64,000 bases of DNA from SVEL01 sp045126215 (GCA_045126215.1 JBGVOD010000013.1:41777-105776); one strand, 5' to 3'. Shown: positions 52,547-62,695, counted from the stretch's first letter. Notes: generated from the letters alone by a model not told the origin. Translations and numbers: made by a program.

Positions 52547-53467
52547 CTAACGACTAAAATTATCTTTAAGTGTATCTCTTGTATATTCTTTAAATTCATA
52601 TCCTTCTTCTCTTGCTTTATCTATAAAATCTCCAAGAGCTTCTGTATTTGCACTTGAAACAGCATGTAACAAATAGATTGCTCCTTTAGATAATCTTTCA
52701 ACCATTGTATTATATGCCTCTTCCTTTGATGGCTGATTGTTTACATCATAATCAAGATGAGCAAAACTCCAAAGAACTGATGTATATCCAAGATCTGCTG
52801 TAACAGCAAGAGACTGCTCACTAAATTCACCCATTGGTGGTCTGAATAAATACATTGTGTATCCAAAATTCTCCTGAACATATGTATGTAATTCCATTAT
52901 TTCTTTCTTCTGTTCTTCCACGGATAATTTTGGCATAGACTTATGTGATACACTATGACTTCCCAAAACATGACCTTCATCAATTATTCTTCTGACCAAA
53001 TCAGGTTCTGACTTTACGAAATCCATTGTACAGAAAAAGACTGCTTTTACATTTTTTTCTTTTAAGGTATCTAATATTGCTGGAGTATATCCATTTTCAT
53101 AACCCTCATCGAAAGTAAGATATATAACTTTTTCATTTTCCTTTAAGAATTCTACCTGATACTGGCCATACTTGTTCTCACAATATACAGCACCCTCATT
53201 TCTACCATCATCTGTCTTTCTGGCACCACATCCATATCCTACAAACTCTGTTGAAAATTCTGAGTAATCGCCTGAATAATCACTTGTTGTTGTATCTTCC
53301 ATTGTAGTTGTTTCTTCTACTGTAGTTGTTTCAACTGTTGTTTCAGTTGTTGTATTTTCAGTCTGATTTGTCGCTTTTGTAGTTGTATCATCACCATTAT
53401 TACCACATGCAAATAATGTAGTAGAAAGACTTGCAACTAAAACCAACGATGTAATTTTTTTTCTCAT
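52547..53467 (-). CDS. PdaA-like polysaccharide deacetylase lipoprotein
   Basis: This 306-residue exported enzyme has a lipobox (STTLFAC, Cys about 21), a Thr/Glu-rich linker (about 25-75) and a NodB domain. The metal site is seen in TFDEGYENGYTP (motif 1, Asp) and HSVSH (motif 2); RPPMGEFS is motif 3. The TFDxGYENG wording matches the PdaA group that makes muramic delta-lactam or deacetylates peptidoglycan. It follows the PHP gene by 10 nt. Confidence 0.9.
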   Translation of the reverse strand: MRKKITSLVLVASLSTTLFACGNNGDDTTTKATNQTENTTTETTVETTTVEETTTMEDTTTSDYSGDYSEFSTEFVGYGCGARKTDDGRNEGAVYCENKYGQYQVEFLKENEKVIYLTFDEGYENGYTPAILDTLKEKNVKAVFFCTMDFVKSEPDLVRRIIDEGHVLGSHSVSHKSMPKLSVEEQKKEIMELHTYVQENFGYTMYLFRPPMGEFSEQSLAVTADLGYTSVLWSFAHLDYDVNNQPSKEEAYNTMVERLSKGAIYLLHAVSSANTEALGDFIDKAREEGYEFKEYTRDTLKDNFSR

Positions 53468-53477
53468 TTTCTGCCTC

Positions 53478-54275
53478 CTAAATATACAATTTCACATTAA
53501 ATTTTCCATTATTAAGGAATTTTATTCCTTCTTTCATTATATCATCATAAAGTGCATCCGGTGAATGACTGTCAGCACCACAGATTACTTTTGCTCCAGA
53601 ATTTTCAATCATCTCCCATAATTGTGTTATCGGATAATCTTTTCTTTTTTCCCCTCCAAAATCTTTTATCTCCCTTCGCAATCCATTTGCATTATACTCT
53701 AGTATAAAATCATACTTTACTGCCCCCTCAACAATTATATCAAATGCTGTCAAATGGTCTTTAGAAATTTTGAAATTTCCAACACCTATTAAATCCGGAT
53801 GACAAAGCATTTTAAAATATCCTGTGCGCATTGCCTCTACAGCTTTCTTTGCGTACTCAATATACCACTTTGTATCGTCACAATCATAGACATACTTTAT
53901 ATCTCCATTATCAAGACTGAAAAAATGCTGTCCCAGTATAAGATAATCACATCTTTCGTCTTTAAGCAGACTTTCATAGTAGCTACTGTACTGTGGAAGA
54001 AACTCACTTTCAAAACCTCTTAATAACTGTATTTTATCTGAATAAATTTCCTTCAGCCTTGTAAGTTCATCTAGATATGGATTAAGCTGCGAATACTCCA
54101 TTCTACAACCAAAATCCCCGTCCGGATAAGGAATGTGGTCTGACATTCCAAGAATATCAAATCCATTCTCTATAGCTTTTCTTACATAGTCTTCTTCCTT
54201 GCCACCTGCATGCTTACATTTATCACAATGTGTATGATAATTAACAAGTATTTCCTTTTCTTCTTTGTTTTTCAT
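53478..54275 (-). CDS. PHP-domain phosphatase (histidinol-phosphatase-like)
   Basis: This 265-residue PHP protein has the metal motifs NYHTHCDKCKHAGG (about 8-21), GMSDHIPYP and the ending ICGADSHSPDALY. It resembles HisK/HisJ-type histidinol-phosphate phosphatases, but no other his gene is near, so a different phosphomonoester is possible. It is followed by the deacetylase gene and preceded by the ABC-F gene with 13-nt spacing. Confidence 0.82.
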   Translation of the reverse strand: MKNKEEKEILVNYHTHCDKCKHAGGKEEDYVRKAIENGFDILGMSDHIPYPDGDFGCRMEYSQLNPYLDELTRLKEIYSDKIQLLRGFESEFLPQYSSYYESLLKDERCDYLILGQHFFSLDNGDIKYVYDCDDTKWYIEYAKKAVEAMRTGYFKMLCHPDLIGVGNFKISKDHLTAFDIIVEGAVKYDFILEYNANGLRREIKDFGGEKRKDYPITQLWEMIENSGAKVICGADSHSPDALYDDIMKEGIKFLNNGKFNVKLYI

Positions 54276-54288
54276 CTTCTACCCCATT

Positions 54289-56121
54289 CTACCTGGCATC
54301 TATTTTAGCCTTTAGTTCTTCAAGATACATCCATCGTTCCATTTTTTCATCAAGAATAGTTTGAAGTTCTTCTTTTTCTTTTGTTATTTCATTAAGTTTA
54401 ACAAAATCTCTGGCATATTTCGTCATATCCTTAATAAGCAATTCTATTCTCTCTTCAAGCTTTGCAACATCATCTTCTATAGTCTCATATTCCTTTGCTT
54501 CCTGATAGGAGAATTTCAATTTCTTTTCCCTTGGTTTTTCGTAATTCTTCCCTGAAATCTTTTGATCCTTTTCTTCGTCTTTTAATCCCAGTGTTACCTC
54601 TGCTGTCTTGCTATCTTCACGTACTTTATTGATATAATCAGTATATCCGCCTTCATATTGTGTAATATTGTGTTCATCATCAAATGCAAATATTCTTTTT
54701 ACTGTTCTATCAAGAAAATATCTATCGTGAGATACAATTACAACTATTCCTGCAAAGCTATCAAGATAATCTTCTAAAATAGTTAAAGTAGCAATATCTA
54801 AATCATTTGTTGGCTCATCAAGAATAAGTATGTTTGGTGCTTCCATCAAAACTCTTAAAAGATTCAGCCTTCTCTTCTCTCCACCAGACAGCTTTCCTAT
54901 TAGTGAGTATTGTGCATCAGCATTGAATAAAAACCTTTCAAGCATAGCAGATGCAGAAACCATACCTTCCTTTGTTTTTACAAACTCTGCAGTCTCCCTT
55001 ATATAATCTATAACGCGAATATCTGGATTCATATATGCAATTCCTGCATCTTTATTTGTCTCTATTTCCTGTGAATAATATCCTATCTTAACGGTTTGAC
55101 CTACAATAATCTCTCCACTATCCGGCTCTATTCTTCCTGCCATCATCTTCATAAGTGTAGTTTTACCACACCCATTTTTCCCTACAAATCCAATTCTGTC
55201 ATCCTTCAAAAATATATACGAAAAATCTTTTATTAATTCCTTATCACCATATGATTTTGAAACATTACTAAGTTCCAATGTGGTCTTTCCAAGTCTTGTT
55301 ACCGCTGATGATATTTCAACCTGTGAATCAGCTTTAAAATCCTTGGTGTTTTTCATATCCTCATAACGCATTATTCTGGCTTTCTGTTTTGTAGACCTTG
55401 CTCTTGCCCCTCTCATAATCCACATAAGCTCATTTCGAAGAATTGATTTTCTCTTTCTATCACTTGCAATAAGCATATCTTCTCTTTCCGTTTTAAGCTT
55501 TATAAATCCGGAATAATTTGTCTTGTATGAATATATTTTTCCCTTATCAACTTCATCGATTCTATTACATACACTATCCAGAAAATATCTGTCGTGTGTA
55601 ACCATAATTATGGCGCCTCTGTACTTTTTAAGCTGCTCTTCAAGCCATTCTGACATCTCACTGTCTAAATGGTTAGTCGGTTCATCAAGAATAAGTATAT
55701 CGGAACGGGCTGCCAACAACGCTACAAGAGCGGCTCTTTTCTTCTGCCCTCCGGATAATTCCGTTATCTTTCTGTCAAAATCAAATATTCCAAGCTTTGT
55801 CATCATAGACTTAGCTGTTGCCTCTATATTTGTATCTGTTGTATCTGCATTTTCTCTTAAAATATATTCAATAACTGTCTCATTTTCAAGAAACTCCTGT
55901 TGCTGTGACAGATATCTTATAATTATTTTGGATGCCTTTACAACCTGCCCTTCATCAGGTTCCTCAAGGCCTGCGAGTATCTTAAGTAACGTTGTTTTTC
56001 CTGTACCATTAATACCTATAACACCCACTTTTTCATTCTCATCAAGGTAAAATGATGTATTATCTAATATTCTTTTTTCACTAAAAACCTTTGTCAGATT
56101 TGTTCCTGATAATAAATTCAT
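54289..56121 (-). CDS. ABC-F ATPase (Uup/YfmR-like)
   Basis: This 610-residue soluble protein has two ABC domains (Walker A GINGTGKTT and GKNGCGKTT; signatures LSGGQKK and LSGGEKR; Walker B LILDEPTN twice), the central ABC-F linker (about 240-300), and a C-terminal coiled coil (about 530-610) as in Uup. ABC-F proteins act on stalled ribosomes. ATG 56121 with AGAGGATTGG upstream is preferred over TTG 56127. A resistance role is not indicated. Confidence 0.9.
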   Translation of the reverse strand: MNLLSGTNLTKVFSEKRILDNTSFYLDENEKVGVIGINGTGKTTLLKILAGLEEPDEGQVVKASKIIIRYLSQQQEFLENETVIEYILRENADTTDTNIEATAKSMMTKLGIFDFDRKITELSGGQKKRAALVALLAARSDILILDEPTNHLDSEMSEWLEEQLKKYRGAIIMVTHDRYFLDSVCNRIDEVDKGKIYSYKTNYSGFIKLKTEREDMLIASDRKRKSILRNELMWIMRGARARSTKQKARIMRYEDMKNTKDFKADSQVEISSAVTRLGKTTLELSNVSKSYGDKELIKDFSYIFLKDDRIGFVGKNGCGKTTLMKMMAGRIEPDSGEIIVGQTVKIGYYSQEIETNKDAGIAYMNPDIRVIDYIRETAEFVKTKEGMVSASAMLERFLFNADAQYSLIGKLSGGEKRRLNLLRVLMEAPNILILDEPTNDLDIATLTILEDYLDSFAGIVVIVSHDRYFLDRTVKRIFAFDDEHNITQYEGGYTDYINKVREDSKTAEVTLGLKDEEKDQKISGKNYEKPREKKLKFSYQEAKEYETIEDDVAKLEERIELLIKDMTKYARDFVKLNEITKEKEELQTILDEKMERWMYLEELKAKIDAR

Positions 56122-56135
56122 TTCCAATCCTCTTT

Positions 56136-56984
56136 CTACTCTTCGGTATTAATTAATGCATTATATATATCTCGCTTCGATACTCCTCTATCCTTTGCCA
56201 CAAGCTTCATTGATTCTTTTTTATCTATACCTTTTTCGAGATACAGATTCATGTGTTCCTCAATAGTCATTGCAAGATAATCGCTCTTTTCTTCTTCACG
56301 AATTTCTTCATGTGATTTTCCTTGTATTACCATTACGAACTCGCCCTTAGGTGTTTCATTTTCATATTTTTCAATTAATTTACCTATTGTTGTTTTGTCT
56401 GCATTCTCATGTACCTTTGTCAATTCCTTAAGTAAAGTAATGCTTCTGTCACCTAATATATCATAAAGTTCTTTTAATGTCTTTAGTAAATGATGGGGAG
56501 CTTCATAAATAATGATAGTCCTTGTTTCATTTCTAAGTTCCTCAAGGATTATTGCCCTCTCTTTTTTATCCGCTGGCAAAAATGCCTCAAATGCAAATCT
56601 TCTGGTACTTTGACCAGACATTGTAAGACCTGTTATACATGCTGCTGGTCCAGGCAATGAAGTAACCTCAATTGAGGCCTCAAAACACTGGCTTACAAGT
56701 TCTTCACCAGGATCAGAGATTCCTGGGGTCCCAGCATCTGTAATCAATGCAACATTCTTTCCTGCAAGCATTTCATTTACAAGGTATTTAGCTTTATCGT
56801 ATTTATTAAACTCATGGTAACTTGTCATTGGAGTATCTATTCCAAAATGATTTAAAAGTTTTATACTATGTCTTGTATCCTCTGCCCCTATCAAATCTAC
56901 TTCTTTTAATGTTCTTAATACTCTCAACGTTATATCTTCAAGATTTCCAATAGGTGTTGCACACAAATATAATTTACCTGCCAT
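56136..56984 (-). CDS. rsmI: 16S rRNA 2'-O-methyltransferase RsmI
   Basis: This 282-residue SAM enzyme modifies C1402 of 16S rRNA. It has LYLCATPIGNLEDITLR at the start, AEDTRHSIKLL, DAGTPGISDPG and SLPGPAACITGL, all typical of RsmI. AGGAG precedes ATG 56984. It belongs to the holB-ricT-trmN6-rsmI cluster. Confidence 0.96.
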   Translation of the reverse strand: MAGKLYLCATPIGNLEDITLRVLRTLKEVDLIGAEDTRHSIKLLNHFGIDTPMTSYHEFNKYDKAKYLVNEMLAGKNVALITDAGTPGISDPGEELVSQCFEASIEVTSLPGPAACITGLTMSGQSTRRFAFEAFLPADKKERAIILEELRNETRTIIIYEAPHHLLKTLKELYDILGDRSITLLKELTKVHENADKTTIGKLIEKYENETPKGEFVMVIQGKSHEEIREEEKSDYLAMTIEEHMNLYLEKGIDKKESMKLVAKDRGVSKRDIYNALINTEE

Positions 56985-57053
56985 ATCTGCTCCTATTATT
57001 TCTAAGTATTTTATTGCTCCTAGTAGAACAAATCCACAATTATACTTTTCCTT

Positions 57054-57788
57054 CTAGTATCCATATATATCATATATTTCATCTGTATACTTGTTTGGCT
57101 CTTTATAGACAATTAACGGCTTTTCCATTTTAAGGAAACTGTTTCCTCCTTTTATTGCTTCTATCAAAACCATATTAGCTTCTTTATCAATAAATGGATG
57201 AACCATTTTCATACGTTTAGGCTCCAAATGATATTTTGTAAGTGTATTTATAATCTCAATCAGTCTGTGAGGTCTGTGCACCATATAGAGCCTTCCTTTT
57301 TCCTTTAACACATAAGATGCTTCTCTTACAACATCTTCTAATGTACAAAGAACCTCATGCCTTGCTATTGCCTTTGGCATATCCGGATTCTTAAGTCCAT
57401 GATTATCATTCATATAAGGTGGGTTAGTTGTTACAACATCAAAAGAAGCTCTCCCGAATATTCTGGAGGCTTCTTTTATATCACCATCTATTATTTCTAT
57501 TTTGGATTCAAGACCATTAAGTGCCACACTTCTTCTAGCCATATCTGCGCTTTCAGGCTGAATCTCCAATGCTTTAAACAAAGAGCCTTCTGTCTTTGCT
57601 TCAAGCAGAATCGGAATAATACCTGTTCCAGTTCCAAGATCCAACGCCTTCTCGCCTTTTTTGACAGTGGCAAATCCGGATAATAAAACTGCATCCATGC
57701 CAAAACAAAATTTCTCACTATTTTGTATAATCTTATATCCGTTTCTTTCTAAATCATCAATTCTTTCACCATCTAATAGATTAATCAT
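57054..57788 (-). CDS. trmN6: tRNA1(Val) adenine-N6 methyltransferase-like protein
   Basis: This 244-residue class I SAM methyltransferase has ALDLGTGTGIIPILL (motif I) and the N6-adenine motif TTNPPYMND, with the YfiC/TrmN6 opening GERIDDLERNGYKIIQ. I chose ATG 57788, which overlaps the ricT stop by 8 nt; a longer frame to 57845 would overlap ricT more. It probably methylates A37 of a tRNA. Confidence 0.9.
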   Translation of the reverse strand: MINLLDGERIDDLERNGYKIIQNSEKFCFGMDAVLLSGFATVKKGEKALDLGTGTGIIPILLEAKTEGSLFKALEIQPESADMARRSVALNGLESKIEIIDGDIKEASRIFGRASFDVVTTNPPYMNDNHGLKNPDMPKAIARHEVLCTLEDVVREASYVLKEKGRLYMVHRPHRLIEIINTLTKYHLEPKRMKMVHPFIDKEANMVLIEAIKGGNSFLKMEKPLIVYKEPNKYTDEIYDIYGY

Positions 57789-58686
57789 CGAACTTTGATT
57801 TTCCTTCCTGTTTTTCAAGTGCTTCAAGAGCTTTAAGTTCCTCATCGTTAATGTTCAATGACTCTTTTCTCTTTCTAACCTTAAACTTCAAATCATCTAC
57901 TTTATATTCTCTGACTTCTTTTTCGTCATTTATTTCTATTATAACTTTTACAAGCTGTCTTAAAACATTAACTGAGGTTACTTCCCCTTTTATTCCATCT
58001 GGAGTTGTTACTACATCACCAATATCCGGAAGTCTTGAATTTAAATATTCGTATGTATCTTCTTCATTCTTTAAACAACACATCAAACGTCCACATACAC
58101 CCGAAATCTTTGTTGGATTAAGAGACAGGTTCTGTTCCTTTGCCATCTTTATTGATACAGGAACAAAGTCTGATAAGTAAGTGCTACAACAAAGTGGTCT
58201 GCCACAAATGCTTATTCCTCCAACAGCCTTTGTTTCATCTCTTACACCAATCTGTCTAAGCTCTATTCTTGTTTTAAATACTGCTGCCAGATCCTTAACC
58301 AATTCTCTGAAATCGATTCTTCCATCTGCTGTAAAATAAAATAATACCTTATTGTTATCAAAAGTGTATTCAGTATCAATAAGCTTCATATCAAGATTAT
58401 GTTTCTTAATCTTTTCAAGGCAAATTGCAAATGCCTTCTTTTCTTTTTCCTTATTCTTGCGCTCTGTCTCATCATCCTGCTCTGTTGCTACTCTGATAAC
58501 AGTCTTAAGTGGATGAACAACTGCTGAATCTTCGACTTCACGTATACCTAAAATAACATAACCGTATTCAATACCTCTGGCTGTTTCAACGATTACATGA
58601 TCACCTTTTTGTATATTATAGTTTGCCGGATCAAAATAATAAATCTTTCCAGCTGTTCTAAATCTTACTCCTATAACCTTTGTCAT
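57781..58686 (-). CDS. ricT: RicT/YaaT, PSP1-domain protein
   Basis: This 301-residue PSP1 protein has conserved cysteines in GRPLCCSTYLSDF and CGRLMCCLKNEE, which in B. subtilis RicT bind iron-sulphur clusters of the RicAFT complex controlling RNase Y and phosphorelay functions. The C-terminus is basic and helical. It follows holB by 159 bp (with tandem repeats) and precedes trmN6. Confidence 0.93.
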   Translation of the reverse strand: MTKVIGVRFRTAGKIYYFDPANYNIQKGDHVIVETARGIEYGYVILGIREVEDSAVVHPLKTVIRVATEQDDETERKNKEKEKKAFAICLEKIKKHNLDMKLIDTEYTFDNNKVLFYFTADGRIDFRELVKDLAAVFKTRIELRQIGVRDETKAVGGISICGRPLCCSTYLSDFVPVSIKMAKEQNLSLNPTKISGVCGRLMCCLKNEEDTYEYLNSRLPDIGDVVTTPDGIKGEVTSVNVLRQLVKVIIEINDEKEVREYKVDDLKFKVRKRKESLNINDEELKALEALEKQEGKSKFDD

Positions 58687-58777
58687 ATCTATTTCCTAAA
58701 GATTCCTTTCGAATTACATAATTATTAATTTTATCAGACTTGTACCAATATTGCAAGAAATCATCTATGCGATTTGT

Positions 58778-58856
58778 ACTCTAATATATATACTTTATCT
58801 ATTCTAATACATACATACTTTATCAACTCTAATACAAACTTTATTCTACTCTAATC
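58778..58856. repeat. Tandem repeats of about 23-25 bp overlapping the holB stop codon
   Basis: About three and a half imperfect units of the form CTCTAATACAtacatACTTTATCT run from 58778 to 58856. The unit nearest holB includes its last codons (GLE) and stop, so the array looks like repeated duplication of the gene's 3' end. Confidence 0.65.
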
Positions 58857-59841
58857 CCTCTCTTATGGTCATTAGCATTAACTCCATTGTAAGTTCAAAA
58901 TTAACATTTGCTCTAAGTCTTGTCAATGCCTTGTCTGCTGCAACAAAAATATGCTCTATTCCCTCGTATGAAAGTTGTTTTGCGTATCTTTCTATAAGAC
59001 TAATCTGATCTTTGAAAATAATCTGATTAATGTCTTTTGATGCCTTAAAAATCAGCACATCCCTAAACCATGCAACCAATAAATCAATATACTCACTTAT
59101 ATTATCTTTAAATGAATTTAACTCTTTTATGTATCCGCCAATATCTGCGGTATTTGCAGAAAACATACTCTTCATATGTAATAGAAGCATTTCTTTCATT
59201 TCCGTAAACGTTTCCCTTGTAACTAATCTTATAGCTCTTCCTAAATTACCTGATGAAAAATCTGCTGCCATATTTGCCTGATAATCGGGCATTTTACAAT
59301 TCTTTATAAGATATTGTGCAATTGTCTTTTTATCCAATGGTTTTACATCCAACGAAACACATCTTGAAAGAATCGTCTGTAAAAATGACTCCTTGTTGCT
59401 AACCAGTAACATTATTATAGTATAGGACGGTGGCTCTTCTATAGTTTTAAGAAGTGCATTCTGGGCCTGTACATTCATCTTCTCTGCCTCATCCATAATA
59501 TATATCTTATACTCACTGGAATATGGTTTAACAACAACATCATTATTTATCTGCTCTCTGATATCATCTACGGAAATAGTTGCAGGTTTCTCATGTGTTA
59601 TCCATTTCACGTCAGGATGATTATCTGACATAAGCTGCTTACAAGAATGGCATTCCATACACGGTGTATCACCTTTTTTCTCACATAAAATTGTCATTGC
59701 AAATGCTTTTGCTATTGTTTTTTTGCCGATACCCTTTTCGCCATTAAGAATATATGCATGTGAAATCTTTGATAGTTTAATGGCATTTTTCATATGTTTT
59801 ACTATTCCATCCTGTCCAATAATATCATCAAATCCTGCCAT
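58846..59841 (-). CDS. holB: DNA polymerase III subunit delta'
   Basis: This 331-residue clamp-loader subunit has GEKGIGKKTIAKAF (P-loop-like), a four-Cys zinc module CEKKGDTPCMECHSC, MDEAEKM, LLKTIEEPPSYT and SRCVSLDVK. It is shorter than DnaX and lacks the tau tail. RBS GAGG before ATG 59841. Neighbours yaaR, ricT and rsmI match the B. subtilis order. Confidence 0.93.
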   Translation of the reverse strand: MAGFDDIIGQDGIVKHMKNAIKLSKISHAYILNGEKGIGKKTIAKAFAMTILCEKKGDTPCMECHSCKQLMSDNHPDVKWITHEKPATISVDDIREQINNDVVVKPYSSEYKIYIMDEAEKMNVQAQNALLKTIEEPPSYTIIMLLVSNKESFLQTILSRCVSLDVKPLDKKTIAQYLIKNCKMPDYQANMAADFSSGNLGRAIRLVTRETFTEMKEMLLLHMKSMFSANTADIGGYIKELNSFKDNISEYIDLLVAWFRDVLIFKASKDINQIIFKDQISLIERYAKQLSYEGIEHIFVAADKALTRLRANVNFELTMELMLMTIREGLE

Positions 59842-59901
59842 ACTATCACCTCTTTCCTTTTATACCAGATGGTCCGTTTATTTGCCTATTATAAAATCAT
59901 G

Positions 59902-60351
59902 CTATGTAAGAATATCTAACAGTAATCCTCTTATTTCATCAATTTTATTTAATATTTCAATATTATCTTTTTCTTCTTTTAAAAGCTCCTCTGCAAGCTC
60001 ATCGAGATTCTTATCAATAAGCTTTACAATACCATATACTCTGTGTCTTCCCCTTCTGTCAAGAAAGTTTTCCCTTGAAAACTGATGTGATCTGAACACT
60101 ACTTCATTAAGAAATGTTCTGATTAACTCCCTGTATTTTTTCATATCACGTATATCTGTCTTTTTCTTTATTCTCTGTCCCTGTTCAGATATTTCATTCA
60201 TTAATCCACTTATCTTGCTCTGAAGATCAGCTTCTTTTATGTTGCTTATAAGAGTAAACTTGAAAGCTTCGTCATTTGTTTTTATATACTTAGCCGTTTC
60301 TGGACGATTCGCATTCAGTATCTCAGAAATTCTCATATCCATATTGTCCAT
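59902..60351 (-). CDS. yaaR: YaaR-family protein (DUF327)
   Basis: This 149-residue helical protein has the DUF327 features ELIRTFLNEVVFRSHQFSRE and RHRVYGIVKLIDKNLDELAE. Its role is unknown; it is almost always beside holB in Firmicutes, as here. ATG 60351 with AAAGGATG upstream. Confidence 0.88.
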   Translation of the reverse strand: MDNMDMRISEILNANRPETAKYIKTNDEAFKFTLISNIKEADLQSKISGLMNEISEQGQRIKKKTDIRDMKKYRELIRTFLNEVVFRSHQFSRENFLDRRGRHRVYGIVKLIDKNLDELAEELLKEEKDNIEILNKIDEIRGLLLDILT

Positions 60352-60431
60352 ATTCTCACATCCTTTCCATTCTATATTGCTTCTTATATGTAATAATATT
60401 TTACAGAATATACTCTTAGTTTGTATATAAT

Positions 60432-60490
60432 AAAATATATTCTAGATTTACATTTTATAAAATATATTATAAATTTATATTTTGCATAAT
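60432..60490. repeat. AT-only 27-bp tandem repeat
   Basis: Two 27-bp units (60432-60458 and 60459-60485, both starting AAAATATATT) and part of a third fill the gap between yaaR and the guanylate-kinase-like gene. They differ at a few positions. Probably replication slippage. Confidence 0.55.
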
Positions 60491-60496
60491 ATATCC

Positions 60497-61087
60497 TTAT
60501 CTTACATGTAATATAATATCATTTTTTATCTCATTTATACATATCAATAAGTCATTATTCTCATAAAATTTTGATATTGCATTCTCTTTAATTTTCTCAT
60601 CAGAAAAGTCTTTTTCATCTGCTAAAAATCTTCTGCACATTTCATCATATTTTGGCACTTTTTCTTTCTCTTCTCTTGCCATTGCCCTTCTTAATCTTTC
60701 TCCATTGTTTACATTTATATATATCGGAAATACATTATCTTCTCCATAGAAGGCTTTTATCTTTGAATATGATTCAAGTGTTCCAATCATAATATAGCTA
60801 TTACTGTCTAAATCTACCTGTCCATCGTTTGCAGTAAAATAATTCCATATACCATATATTGTATCGTAGCTTCTTAATTCTATTATATTACCCTCTGCAT
60901 CCATTTGTTTCATTGTATCTTCTGATACAAAGAAATACTCTTTTCCATCTGTTTCTCCTTCACGCATAGGTCTTGTTGTATATGGAACTATCATTTTAAG
61001 TTTAAGCTTCTTATCCTTCAATAATTCCTTGTAAATTGTGTCCTTTCCTGAAGAACTCTTTCCCATAACAAAAAAAATCTTTCCCAT
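60497..61087 (-). CDS. Guanylate-kinase-like protein
   Basis: This 196-residue P-loop protein starts MGKIFFVMGKSSSGKDTIYK with the kinase loop GKSSSGKDT, followed by the GMP-binding TTRPMREGETDGKEYFFV. Catalysing GMP to GDP is the family role. The usual nearby gene at this place is tmk in Bacillus, but the TTRP segment fits Gmk better. It is 12 nt from the decarboxylase gene, so cotranscribed; a second, canonical gmk may exist elsewhere. Confidence 0.8.
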   Translation of the reverse strand: MGKIFFVMGKSSSGKDTIYKELLKDKKLKLKMIVPYTTRPMREGETDGKEYFFVSEDTMKQMDAEGNIIELRSYDTIYGIWNYFTANDGQVDLDSNSYIMIGTLESYSKIKAFYGEDNVFPIYINVNNGERLRRAMAREEKEKVPKYDEMCRRFLADEKDFSDEKIKENAISKFYENNDLLICINEIKNDIILHVR

Positions 61088-61099
61088 TTTTCCTCCAAA

Positions 61100-62680
61100 T
61101 TAATTTACCTTTTCTGATACTATGATAACATTTTTGCCCTTTGTACCCAATACATTTAAGCCCGACTCTATACTAAAAATAATCTTATAAATAATCTCCT
61201 GACTATATATTTCTCCTGCAACAATTATTGGCGAGCCTGGTGGATACAGATATACTGCGTCACCTGCAACCTTGCCTGGTGCATCTTTTATATCTATTGT
61301 AATCTTTTCCATCTCTTCTGCCTCAAACATACTATATTTCTTTTTTGGAATAAGATTTATTTCATTATTTTCTCCTAAGTCAGAAGATAGATATTCCATT
61401 GTTTTAGAGTCTTCATCAATTTCTTTTAAAGCACTTATTAATCGCCTAAAACCCTCATCAGTATCACATATTGAAGTCATCCCTATAACATAATATGTCG
61501 ATGCCATTTCCATCTGTAACTTATATTTATTTAAAAGAATATCATATAATTTCTTACCTGATAATCTATGTTTCTTTCCATAAATCACTATTTTACTTCT
61601 GTCAAATTTACGTCCGTCGACTTTACATCTATCAAATACACTTATATCTTTTTCTCTTTTATTAAATTCACATCCATTATATATTTCAATATTTTTTAAT
61701 TCTTTTAGTGATATAAGCAGATTATCCAATCTTTTAGTATATTTCAAAAACAATTCTTTACCACATTTGTTCAGAAGTGAGAAACATCTGTCAACTGATG
61801 CCATTAATACATACGACGGACTACTGCTTTCATAAACTGATAAGTATTTTTCAATAACTTTCTCATTCACTCTGTCATTACATATATGTAATAATGCTGT
61901 TTGTGTCAATGATGGTAATGTTTTATGAACACTATGAATTACAATATCTGCACCTCTTTTGATTGAACTTTTTGGAAAATAATCTGAACCACTAAAATGT
62001 GCACCATGTGCTTCGTCAACTATTAATGTACAATCGTATTTTTTTGCTATTTCAGAAATTTTATCTATATCTGATACAACGCCCTCATACGTAGGTGATG
62101 TTATCACTATTGTTCCTATTTTATGTCCTGATTCTCTTGATTCATATAAGCTTCTCTCAATCTCTTCAGCCTCTATATCCTCAAAAGTTTCTATATTTTT
62201 ATTATATTTTGGATAAACATATGTTGCATTTAATCTATTGACTAATATTGCATTATAAACTGATTTATGACAATTACGTCCAACAAGTATATTTTTGTTA
62301 TAAACTGTTGCTGCTGAAATCGCTGCTAATATACCACAACTAGAACCATTTACTAAAACAAAACTTTTTTTTGTCTCATAATATTTTGAAATCTTTTCCA
62401 TAAGATTTAGTATTATGTCATTTGCATTATGTAGATTATCAAAATCATCTATTTCTGTTATATCTATATCGTAGGGATTTGCCATATTTAGAATTTTAGA
62501 ATTTCTTTTATGACCCGGCATATGAAAAGGATAAACCTCTGTTTCTGAATATGCTACCAGTCTATTATATAAACTGGTAGCATTCTTATAATCTTTATTT
62601 ATAATATTCTCTTCTATATTTTCTTTTATTTTTTCTTCTGCTTTTTTTTCTATATTATTAGATATATTTTTATTTTCCAT
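61100..62680 (-). CDS. Orn/Lys/Arg decarboxylase-family PLP enzyme
   Basis: This 526-residue fold type I PLP protein (YaaO-like) has PFHMPGHKRN near residue 55, NGSSCGILAAI, VDEAHGAHFSGSDYFP and the PLP lysine in IVIHSVHKTLPSLTQTA. The C-terminal domain contains YLYPPGSPIIVAGE. It could make cadaverine, putrescine or agmatine; the substrate is not clear. The first 35 residues are Glu/Lys/Asn-rich. Start ATG 62680 is taken; a TTG 4 codons upstream is possible. Confidence 0.88.
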   Translation of the reverse strand: MENKNISNNIEKKAEEKIKENIEENIINKDYKNATSLYNRLVAYSETEVYPFHMPGHKRNSKILNMANPYDIDITEIDDFDNLHNANDIILNLMEKISKYYETKKSFVLVNGSSCGILAAISAATVYNKNILVGRNCHKSVYNAILVNRLNATYVYPKYNKNIETFEDIEAEEIERSLYESRESGHKIGTIVITSPTYEGVVSDIDKISEIAKKYDCTLIVDEAHGAHFSGSDYFPKSSIKRGADIVIHSVHKTLPSLTQTALLHICNDRVNEKVIEKYLSVYESSSPSYVLMASVDRCFSLLNKCGKELFLKYTKRLDNLLISLKELKNIEIYNGCEFNKREKDISVFDRCKVDGRKFDRSKIVIYGKKHRLSGKKLYDILLNKYKLQMEMASTYYVIGMTSICDTDEGFRRLISALKEIDEDSKTMEYLSSDLGENNEINLIPKKKYSMFEAEEMEKITIDIKDAPGKVAGDAVYLYPPGSPIIVAGEIYSQEIIYKIIFSIESGLNVLGTKGKNVIIVSEKVN

Positions 62681-62695
62681 ACAAATTATCAACCA

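Noticed and set aside
54289..56121. ABC-F antibiotic-resistance protein
   Set aside because: The C-terminal coiled coil and housekeeping context fit the Uup/YfmR type rather than the ARE resistance type.
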